DNA of 64,000 nucleotides from Hypomyces perniciosus. Its lineage: Eukaryota; Ascomycota; Sordariomycetes; Hypocreales; Hypocreaceae. The stretch's first letter is position 1, and each line of letters starts with the position of its first letter. The position numbers and the translations under genes were made by a program. The DNA lies in assembly GCA_008477525.1 (NCBI GenBank), contig SPDT01000004.1, positions 1,054,001 through 1,118,000 on the forward strand, in the 5' to 3' direction. Positions 25,758-35,059 of the stretch are shown here, piece by piece. The notes beneath the pieces are model-generated. The model saw nothing but the letters and a program-made list of their open reading frames with translations. It did not search any database and had not been told where the DNA came from.

Positions 25758-26890
25758 TCTGCAGCGACTTAGCTATAGACTTTATAGTTAATTTATTATT
25801 TACAGGATTAATATAGGTATAATACTTTTAGGGTATTATTAACTGGCTTATTAAGAATATTACTTTTAAGGTAATAGAGAGTATAGAGGCAGAAATATAT
25901 ATAAAGAGGTTCCTTTAATGCTACTATTGGTTCTATAAAATGCCCTAGTTTATAGTTAGTAACTGAGGATTTAATTAAATTAGCCGCTTTTAGAGAGCTT
26001 TCTGTAAACTAATAAAAACCTAATAACGCCTAAATATAGTATATTACCTATAGACTAACAGTAAACTAAAGAGGAGTAACCAAAAGATTTAAATATACCT
26101 TAAAGTATATATAAACTACTCTTAAAGCGATTAAAGAGACCTCCTCCTAGTAGTGCAGCTAGCTTTAAATAACTGCAAATATACAGCTATTTAAATAAGC
26201 CCCTTTTTCTTTAAGTATAGCTATTATATAAAACCCCTTTAGCTATATATAAAAGAAAATAAAGCTATTAGATTAAAGGATTAAAAAGAGAAGGCTATAA
26301 AAGAAGTAGTTAAAAGACTAAAAAGAGTAATTGCCTTTACTTAAATAGCACTTGCCGCTATATAATAATGCTATAAAAACTCCGCGAACTAGCGGCAAGG
26401 CCCTTTTAAGAGATATAAAGTAGGAGATAAAGTCTAGCTATACCTCGGCAATTATAATACTCCCTAGCCTTTTAAAAAGCTTAATGCCTTATATTATAAA
26501 TATATAGTAATAAAGGTTATTAACCTTTATATAGTAGAACTGGGTGTATTAACTGGTATATACCTGCGATTTTATATTAACTTGCTAAAAAGAGCAGCTA
26601 ATAACCCTTTTCTGGGCTAGATTTTAAACGACCTTTAACTACTACCGATACGAGTAGATGGCGAGGATAAATGGGAAGTTAAAGAGGTCTTTTGCGCGAG
26701 GACTAAATAGTAAGGTTACGGCTTTTTCTGCGAAGCATTAATATAGTGGAAAGGATATATAGAGCTAACCTGGGAACCGATACATATACTTAAAGATACA
26801 GCAGCCCTCAATGACTATATATCCAAATATAGCTTAATTGAATTTAATGATGGGCCACTTAACAGCTATGCGCCAGTGAAGTAACGGCGC
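25758..26890 (+). pseudogene. Element B integrase and chromodomain remnant
   Basis: Continuation of B pol after element D. The integrase core spans about 25,760-26,330. The tail has a well-preserved chromodomain block: RVDGEDKWEVKEV, then QWKGYIELTWEP-like residues and a terminal KYSLIEF (about 26,640-26,850), with few RIP changes. The chromodomain places B among the chromoviruses, which target chromatin marks. Confidence 0.85.
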
Positions 26891-26924
26891 TTAAGGAGAG
26901 AGCTACTGTAAGAAGGGGGGGTAA

Positions 26925-27150
26925 TATTATAGGCTAGGCTATGTTTCCCGGAATTATGACTATGCTAAATCTGGAAATATAACTAATACTAGACTGCTTG
27001 CCTAATTAGGAAACCACCTCGGCCATAACCCTATATGCATAACTATATAACGTATATGTAGCTAGTATAGAGCTTCCTTCCTTTAGCTATAGATAGACAA
27101 TATAGAGGTGCCTTAACTGCGTGCTTTCCAGTTAGGCTATACCTATTACA
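26925..27150 (+). repeat. 3' LTR of element B
   Basis: 226 bp, preceded by a G-rich purine tract and ending CCTATTACA directly before the AAAAT target duplication. Confidence 0.92.
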
Positions 27151-27958
27151 AAAATTTCTTTATTTAACTTTAAAAGTATAGTTTTTAAAGTATATAGTAT
27201 AGTTAAAGTATTTTCCTTTTTAGATTAAGTTTATAAGTTTATTTTTTATAGTATATTCTTTATTAATGTTATTAAAAATATTTTTTAAGTTTTTTTTAAA
27301 TTAATTATAATTAGTAAATATAGTTTATATTTATTTATTAATATTAGCTTTATTATTAAAGAAATCCCTTTAAGTAAATTTAAACTACTTTAAGGTATTC
27401 CTTTTAAATTATCTAGCAGTTAAAAGAATTTTATTAGTCTTTATATTAAAGCTAGTTAACAAGTAGGTAAAATAGTTATATAGTTCAATAAGAAATAATT
27501 AAAGTATTTCTATTAAAGTATTTTAAAGGTTATATTTTAAGTGACTTTTTTAAATCCCTTAAAGGTTAGTTTCCTTTAAAGTTTAGTATAGGGTTTAGAT
27601 TTAGTGCAGGTAGTGCTTAATTCTATAAGTCTATAATAGCTGTTTACTGTTAGTAAACTATTTATTAAAGTTTAGCATTTTTAGCGATTAAATATTAATA
27701 GTATTATTTTTATTTTATATAGTTAACTTTTATATATTAAAAGGCTTTCTTTATATAGATATAGGGTTATTTTATTTTATTAACTTTATCTTTATCTTTA
27801 CTTTTATTCATGTTATTATCTTTATTATAGTTTTATTTTTAATAAAAAGGTAAAGTAGAGGGTAGAGTATTAAGATTATTAAAAGAGGATACTATAGCGG
27901 ATATATTTATAATATTATTTAAAATTCTTAATAGCCTTTTAAATAAAAGTCGTTAATA
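27151..27958 (-). mobile_element. Element E' gag start, RIP-degraded (minus strand)
   Basis: On the minus strand this begins TTAACGACTTTTATTT directly after the LTR and continues through blocks matching the gag of element E (32,355-33,175). It is AT-saturated with many stops. It joins to 12,111-14,074 when element B is removed. Confidence 0.85.
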
Positions 27959-28345
27959 TATAATAATCTGGCTTAATTTTTAAAGGATAAACCCAGGTTT
28001 ATAGGTTTATATTAATAGAGAGGTTAAAGATAAATATTAAATAGGGTAACATAGTTATAATTCTATAAAATAGGCGGTTCTAGTAAATGCAATTGTTAAT
28101 AATTATTTAAATAACTATATTAAATAATTGTAATTTATCTAGCCTTATATATAAAGGAGATATATAATGAATGTATTTAGATTGTTTGGATTATGGCGAT
28201 CCTGATGATCCAGTATTACGGTTCTGTATGGTAATCCTTCTTATAGGATCGCGCTCGTAGCCGCGATCCGTTAGTGATTGGTCGGAGGCTCCGACATTCT
28301 GCCGTGATCCCGTGACCAGCTCTTCGACATGGTCGGGTCGTGACA
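27959..28345 (-). repeat. 5' LTR of element E' (minus strand)
   Basis: 387 bp, matching the reverse complement of the 386-bp LTR of element E. It ends TGGTCGGGTCGTGACA at 28,345 (the E LTR starts TGTCACGACCCGACC). The half nearest the island is almost un-RIPed and the inner half is RIPed. The small open frame at 28,312-28,500 begins in this LTR and is not considered a gene. Confidence 0.9.
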
Positions 28346-29545
28346 CTAGGCCTCGAACCATTTCCTTTGTCCAGCGAAACGTAGCGAACGGCTATAAGGT
28401 CAACACCTCCGGTTATTTTCTGGCAGCTTGCTGGCCAGCTAGGCCGGTCTTGAGTTTACAGGACCACGTGGAGGTGACCCCATATCTTATCTATGGATAG
28501 GATAAAGACCTTGGCTGGCTCCTACCGACCTATTGCGCAGATGTGGATTCTGTACTTAGTTACATAGTGGTCGTTAATAGTAAAACAAACAAACAATATC
28601 GCTCGATTGCATCTGGGGTACGGAGTAGCTGACCTGAATCACATCGCCGGGGGCTGGGAGTGGCTGATAAACTTCAGCTTAACGTCGACTAATGTCACTC
28701 GGCTTGCTGCTAGGCCCTAGTGTTTAGGCCTAGGCACGCGTGCGCCATTTGTCCCAGTCGAACTATGCGAATCACTTCAACAAGTTGATACCTTACAACA
28801 GCTTCATCCGTACATGCAATCAAGATCTTCTTCTTAATATATTGAATAGTTAGATTTTAAGTACTATTCAAATACTATAATAGGTTGTGGGCTGCGTTTA
28901 AGTGCTTTTTATAAAGGCCTTAAAATTGTCTTGCTAGCTCTTAGACTAGAAAGCTAGTATTTTCAAGACAGTATTACTAGAAAGTCGTTTCGTTCGTGGG
29001 AACATTGTTATTATAATAATGCATTTTATTAAAGTAAAGAGATTTTTAATAAAGAAAAAAGGTTATATTTATTTATTTATAAAAAGGGCATTAACTGCTT
29101 TGTTAAAGATAACCTTTTATATTAATAGTAGTTTTAAAATATAAAGTCACTGCCTTTTTTGTATTTTCTTTAAATATTTTTTTATATAAGCAAAGATAAT
29201 TTATACATTACAGATTATAAAAGTAGTAAAAATAATACTTTTATTAAAAGTTACATCTAAAAAACAGAGCTTTCGTCCCTTTTATAGCGGGGTTATTGTC
29301 AGGCTAATACACCAGCATTATACCTTCACTTTTAGAGAAAGATCTCCATCATCACAATACATAATATTGCTAGGACGCTGAACACTTGGAGAAACAGGCT
29401 TGAAGTTAGCTTGCTACCTGCACGCGCAAGTCAATCTCAAATGCCCTTTTCGCAACGCATGGTTCGTATTAACAGTTGTCACCATCACAGAAGCAACATT
29501 CATGGGAACACTAATCCCAGCAAAAGACTCCAATCTGCATTGTGA
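28346..29545. other. Island sequence without a recognised gene
   Basis: Mixed-composition sequence. 28,346-28,850 has ordinary base composition but no convincing reading frame. 29,010-29,270 is AT-rich and looks RIPed, and may be a small repeat relic. A hairpin-capable pair (TTGTCTTG at about 28,927 and CAAGAC at about 28,962) is visible but unexplained. Confidence 0.4.
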
Positions 29546-29620
29546 GCAAAAACCAATTATCTGAATCAGCGGTTCCTCTCGTACTAAGCTGAATTACCAT
29601 TGCGGTGAGGTCATCAGTAG
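29546..29620 (-). pseudogene. Large-subunit rRNA fragment (sarcin-ricin loop)
   Basis: The reverse complement reads CTACTGATGACC, then CCGCAATGGTAATTCA, the universally conserved AGTACGAGAGGAACC loop, and GATTCAGATAATTGG ending in TTTTTGC. This is the 3' part of fungal 25S/28S rRNA. Similarity stops abruptly on both sides: the sequence expected after TTTTTGC (GGCTGTC...) is absent. It is therefore a roughly 75-nt dispersed fragment, not an rDNA repeat. Confidence 0.85.
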
Positions 29621-29976
29621 CCGGCATCTTCCTAGATTGAATAAAATAAGAATAGCTCTTTGTTGCAATCACATAATCTATGAACCTCTCGTCTCCCTAT
29701 CTGCTTCCTCCGGGTGCACAGGGCTCGCATGACTCGAAAAGGCGGCGCGAAACTCCCCGCCGTCACCCGCATAAGTCCAGTCAGATCTGCGATATGACTG
29801 CTCCGTCTGGTCTCTTGAAACCGCATCAATTAGTGCGTATAACTCAGCACCAACGCCTTGCCCCCTAGTATATCATCTATGCGCCCCCTTGAGACTTCCT
29901 ATGCTTCTGCTGCTGCTGGGAAGACTTGTCCCTTATAGCTCCCGTCTTCTATTGAACTCGAAAAGCTTCTGAAATA

Positions 29977-31148
29977 ATGATCGCCTTTAGTCTTGTCGCA
30001 GGCATTTTCTGCAGCTTGCTTATTATCTTGCGATGTCTCTATCGCCTTGTCTTCCGCTGCAGAAGACACTCGGGATGCCACCGCAAATGGCGCGCGGGTG
30101 ACTCATACATGGCCTTCGCTTTGTTGCCGCTCGCCATCTGGACCACCTCCCTACACCTCTCCTTTGTGCTCGATCCTTCCCAGGACTTTGGGCTGCCGAC
30201 AGAAGCTGATGCTGCGGCAAGAGGCATGTCCGTCGCCGAACTTAGCGACGACTACATTGTGTCTCACAAGTTGCTCCTCGCTACCCGCATCTCATACCTA
30301 ATATAGTATTCCCTCCTATACCCAGCACCTCGCGGTCTCGTATCTAGCTAACATGAGCGTCTTCTGCTATAGTCTATGGTGCCTCAAGTTTGTTCTCCTG
30401 AACTTCTACTTCTACCCCATCGAGGTCTACCCTCTATGGAAGGCGGCCGCGATAGCACTGTGGTGGGCCTTGCCCATCACTTTATGTATCACATTGATCA
30501 CACTGTTCATAGACTGTATACCGATAAATTTGTATGTGTCCACACTGCTGCCCAGCGCGCTCCTATGGTAATGTCTATTGACTTTATTTCTCGGCCAGGC
30601 TCTGGATCCCGGATCCTCTTGGACAACGTACGCGATAAAACGCACCCGAGTTCCACTGTCCCAAACTAACCTGTGCTAACAGACACGTGCATCCACGCGG
30701 GATGCAGTTTTATCGTTTTGGATTCCTTTAACCTGGCAACTGATATTGGCCTCCTTGTCTTATCGTTCCCGATTCTCCGGCATTGTCGTCTCGATAAACG
30801 ACAGTAAGTTGGAACTTAAATTTCAATGCCATACATGAGACAGACTGTTAATACCCACACTAGGAAACTTCAGCTAAGCATCCTGTTTAGCATCGGCATG
30901 CTTGTTATTGTGACAGCAATTATCCGACTCATATTGCATATGACAAGACCCTTCAGTATACGTTTTTGCGCAATGGTATATATATAACCTCTATACTCCC
31001 TTCTCTCAGTGCTAAATATTAGTTCTAGGGAGCTAGCATCGAAATGATTGGCGCTATTATTGTTGCAAACGCTACTTTCTACTTTGCTCTTGTTAAGGAT
31101 ATGCAAAAAGGGAGCTTGTCCTACAGGGTTTGCGGTGGCGGCAGTTAG
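29977..31148 (+). CDS. Seven-transmembrane fungal rhodopsin-domain (PTH11-related) protein
   Basis: Spliced model: join(29977..30305, 30373..30531, 30599..30627, 30683..30803, 30864..30975, 31029..31148), 870 nt, 289 residues, no internal stop. Introns are 53-67 nt with GT...AG ends (GTATTC, GTATGT, GTACGC, GTAAGT, GTATAT donors) and several GCTAAC-type branch sites. The 29-nt third exon restores the frame. The product has seven hydrophobic segments: start of exon 1 (VAGIFCSLLIILRCLY), MAFALLPLAIW, CLKFVLLNFYF, WWALPITLCITLITLF, LATDIGLLVLSFPIL, LFSIGMLVIVTAII and MIGAIIVANATFYFAL. Family landmarks are a KWRAGDSYMAF block after TM1 (RxGxDDxxxL equivalent), CIPINL after TM4 and a PDPLGQHTC loop. 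The start is the first ATG after an in-frame TGA at 29,953. The family includes membrane proteins linked to surface sensing; ligand and role here are unknown. It lies between two RIP islands, and expression is unproven. Confidence 0.8.
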
Positions 31149-31967
31149 ATATTTTTGGTTTACTTTGACTAGGTACTGTCAAGGCTTTTTCAAGCTTCCC
31201 TCCTACACCTACAGGCACCCCACCTTTTAGGTGCCTACTCACTAAAATTCCATAACCTCTTAACTACCTATCAAGAAAAACAAGCTCAACAACACCCTCT
31301 CGCCCCCTCTAGGCATTTAAAGAAAGATAGTGAATGCTATTAGACTCCGAGTAAACTAGGGATAACTAAAATTTACTGCCGCTAGGCAGGCAGCACTCTA
31401 ATAAAGCGCGAAGGAGTTAACTCTTTTAGCCTTAAAGCAAAAGACAATCCTCCCTTTTACGCTTAAGAAACGCTTTATTAATAATAAATATATTAAAAAT
31501 AATATCCCTAGAATTAACTTTAGTATTAATATAAAGCTAAGTGCTTCCCTTTTTATATAAAAGACTAAAAAAGGTATCTCTTTCTTTTTATAAAGTAGGC
31601 TTAAAGAAGCTTTTATCTTTAAAAGTAATAAACAATTAACTACAGTATATAAAATCTTTATATAAATTAAAGACATTAATGCAATTTAATATATAAAACA
31701 GGAAATTTTATTCTTTATTATTTAAGCTATAAATAACTATTTAGTGAAGTATTAAAGGAAATACTACCTCCTAGCTACTATATAAACAAATAAAGTATTT
31801 ATAAATAACTTTAAGGGCCTCTTTTCTTTAAAGGTCCTTATAGACTTAAAAACTTAAATAAAAATTCCTTTACTATTTAACTAATCTTTACTTAACCTAT
31901 TAATATAACTATTTAAAAAAATAATAAATAGCAGTTAATAAAGCCTTACTTTTTTAAGCGGGATTAA
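31149..31967. other. Island edge and start of degraded host sequence F
   Basis: Up to about 31,380 the composition is normal, with no gene seen. From about 31,380 the DNA is RIPed. Removing element E (TSD ATTAA) and A2 (flank ACTAG) joins this segment to 39,676-39,809 and then 51,831-51,954 as one sequence, called F here. Two plus-strand frames of F lack TGA, so coding cannot be decided; a DNA-transposon relic is possible but unproven. The minus-strand open frame at 31,398-31,676 is made of low-complexity AT-rich codons and is rejected as a gene. Confidence 0.5.
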
Positions 31968-32353
31968 TGTCACGACCCGACCACTATAAGAACGTGACAT
32001 GGTACGTACCCGGAGGAACCTCAGATAGACGAACCAATCAGCATTAGATCACTTAGGTCACCACGAACTATAAAGTGATCCCAATAAACCAACGGAAAGA
32101 CTCACCATAGATCATCAGGAAAACAAGTATAATCCAAAGTGATCCGAGATTATTCCCTTTATATATATACAACTAGCTTATCACTCATTTAGTATAGTTA
32201 CTTAAACAGTCGTTAACAATTACATTCACCAGAACCGCCTATTCTACAGAATCATAACTACATTACCCTGCTCAGTATTCATCCCTAACCTCTCTGTCAA
32301 CATAAACCCACAAACCTCGGTTTATCCCTTAAAAATCAACCCAGATCATCACA
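31968..32353 (+). repeat. 5' LTR of element E
   Basis: 386 bp, pairing with 39,285-39,670. It includes a TATA-like stretch (TTTATATATATAC, about 32,158-32,170) roughly 40 bp upstream of AGTCGTTAAC, consistent with transcription starting near 32,208. It is less mutated than the 3' copy. Confidence 0.92.
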
Positions 32354-32354
32354 C

Positions 32355-32364
32355 GTTAACGACT
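32355..32364 (+). promoter_or_regulatory. Putative self-priming primer-binding site of element E
   Basis: GTTAACGACT, starting two bases after the LTR end, is fully complementary to AGTCGTTAAC at 32,208-32,217 inside the LTR. No tRNA-type TGG start is present. Part of the match is the palindrome GTTAAC, so chance is not excluded. Confidence 0.6.
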
Positions 32365-32379
32365 CTTATTCAGAAGGCC

Positions 32380-33560
32380 ACTAAGAATCCTAAGCAATAT
32401 CGCAAGCATATCCGCTGCAGCATCCTCTTCCAACAACCCCAACACTCCACCCTCTATTCCACCTCCTCGCCAAAGGCAGGACAACGACAGAGACAACAAT
32501 ATAAGTAAAAGCAAAGATAAAGATAAAGTCAATAAAACGGAACAACTCCGCATCCGCATAGAAAAAGCCTTCCGACATATAGAAGCCAACCGCGTAGAAC
32601 AGGAGCAACGCCATCAGTACTTAATTGCTAAAAACGCTAAGCTTAACCAAATAATTCACCAACAGCAAGCGACCATTATAAACTTACAGAATCAAACGCC
32701 GCCTACACCTAACCCAAACTTCATGCCAAACCATAAAGGGAACCGACCTCCAAGGGACTTAAAGGAGTCACTCAAGATACAACCCCCTAAACACTTCAAC
32801 AAAAGCACTATAGCGCTTCAACCATTTCTCACCCAACTACGCAACTATTTCACCTACTTCCCAACCAGTCTCAACACAGAGACTAATAAAGTCCTCCTAG
32901 CTGCTAGACAACTTAAAGGGAACGCCTTAAAGTAGTTTAAACCCACTTAAAGGGATTTCCTTAACAACAGAAGCGAAGCCGATAAGCAGATACAGCTTAT
33001 ATTCGCCAGCTATAATCGGTTTAAGGAAGAACTGAAGAATATCTTTAATAACATTAGTAAAGAATACACTACAGAAAACAAACTTATAAACTTAATCCAG
33101 AAAGGAAAATACTCCAACTATACTGTATACTTTAAAAACTACACTTCCAAGGTCAAGTAAAGAAACTCTGCTCTTATTAAACGCTTTTACAACAGACTTA
33201 AGCCAGAAGTCAAAAAGGAAGCCTATAAGTTCTCCTGCAACAAAGGCATCACCAAGTTCATCAAGAAATGCATAGACGCAGACAACTTACTTTACAAACT
33301 CCACTTAGACACAAAAAAAGGACAACAGCAATCCGGACAAGTTCACAAATATCGAGGATATACAAACCAAGGCAAGAAGCGACAAAAACACATCGCCAGC
33401 TCCAATAATAAGAGACCTAGTCAAATAGATCTAGACGCTATCCAGAAGGGAAAAGCGAAGGCCATCTATTACAACTGTAACAAGCCAGGACACTTCTCGA
33501 GGGACTGCAAAGCTCCACAAAAGCCGAGAACTAACAAACCCTAAAAGCCTGCGCCAAAAC
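32380..33560 (+). pseudogene. Element E gag remnant
   Basis: Long readable frame with few stops. A charged N-terminal part (about 32,480-32,660) is followed by a conserved capsid-like block (PPKHF, FLTQLRNYF, RQLKGNALK then stop) and a zinc knuckle at about 33,455-33,505 reading YYNCNKPGHFSRDC, in which the first Cys is now Tyr. The stop after ALK corresponds to a Trp codon (TGG to TAG). Transcribed from the LTR in the living element, gag packages the RNA. Confidence 0.8.
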
Positions 33561-35059
33561 CTAGACGAAAAGTTAATATAATCTCGAAGACTACCAATTA
33601 CGCATCACTTAGCTGGACCGCATACTATGACAATAGCTGCCTCACTCACAAATCCAGTAAGGACAGAAGCGGATAGTACCCGAAACAACCCAGAAAGATA
33701 TCTATAATAAACTGAAGGGGATACCGGTCGAGACCTAGATCCTCGACTCTTAAAGATATTCTCAGAGAAGATAAAGCGCACAGGTACTCACCACGCCCGG
33801 ACAGTTTAACGGAACGAAACCTAGACTCTAGCCACACAAAGCCAGATAGGGATGACAGTATCCCGGACAGACAAATAGTCGCTGTAATCGACTACCGACG
33901 TCTTAACCAAATTACTGCAGGCAACGAAAAACAAACCAGCAGCAGTAACTCCAACAATAAAGATAAAAACAACGCTTTACGATACAGACTATCACCACAC
34001 AGTACTATACCTTCAGAACCAGAAAACGTACTACCTACAAACAGTAATCTCAAAAATAAGTTAAACGAATACCACCTGAACCTAATTAAAAGAGTTGCCA
34101 CAGATATACAACAAAACAGGTCAAACCTACGCCTGTACAGACAGCTCCACACGCAAAACAGAGCTAACAACAAGATAGCCGTCAAAGCCATCCCAATTAC
34201 TCTAGCCATACACAAAGAACCTGTATATTTCCATATACAAAAAGACCACGCCGCAAATAACCCCACTCACAAAAAGCACTACGCTATATCCTAGGTCACT
34301 TACATTACATATAGGTGCATAGCACACTTTCGAGAGAAAGTAAAGCACAACGCATTCCCAATCAGAATCCCATTCCACCCTATAGAATAGGTATAAGGTC
34401 ACAACGCTTTCAAAAAATAGACTATAACCACACAGTATCAAGACCTCAAGATTATCATCATCAAACCAAATACCAAAACCCCAAAAGAATATCATCAGCT
34501 ACAAAGACTCAAAAGATACAAGTCCAAGGGATACTATATCCACCACCAAGAGAAATTAATAGAATAGCACTTCCGCCACAACAAAAGGTTCAAATGCAAT
34601 CAACAACACCATTCAAAGTGCAATAGCCCAAAGTATATCACGCACAAGCAAAACAAGTTGCAAGATTAACACTCACAACAAGCCAACAACACCCTATACT
34701 TATCGCCAGACTACACACACTATTAAAAGGATAAATGCACTACCCACCTACAAAAAAAACTCCAAAAATAGCAAATGTAAAAGCATATAAAGTACAAACC
34801 CACCTCAGAGGACAAAAAGATCAATCAAATCACAAAAAAACTGCACAAAAACCAATTCAACTTCATCACCCACAAAAGAACCACCTACAATAAAAAAAGG
34901 TAACACTCACTTCAAAAAACCCCAACTAACTGCAAAATATACGCAAAAAAAAAAAAATCGGGAAACAACCAACATCACCTATAAAAAGGCTACAGGGTAA
35001 CGATCGACAAATTATATCTCTCGAAATATCAAACGACAAAAGTAACAACAAAAATTCAC

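Larger units (their letters stand above)
14075..27150 (+). mobile_element. Gypsy chromovirus element B with nested insertions
   Basis: LTRs at 14,075-14,301 (227 bp) and 26,925-27,150 (226 bp) share TGTTACAGG...CCTRTTACA ends, and the whole is flanked by the 5-bp duplication AAAAT (14,070-14,074 and 27,151-27,155). A G-rich purine tract (AGAAGGGGGGG) precedes the 3' LTR. Subtracting the nested pieces (TRIM, solo B LTR, solo X LTR, element D) leaves about 5.6 kb reading gag, RT, RNase H, integrase and chromodomain in order. It is inserted in the gag region of the minus-strand element E'. RIP stops are frequent. Confidence 0.92.

Noticed and set aside
28312..28500. 62-codon open frame
   Set aside because: Starts inside the E' LTR and crosses into flanking sequence; no domain recognised.
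31398..31676. 92-codon open frame on the minus strand
   Set aside because: Low-complexity Leu/Ile/Lys composition typical of AT-rich RIPed DNA; no domain, and it lies in degraded sequence F.
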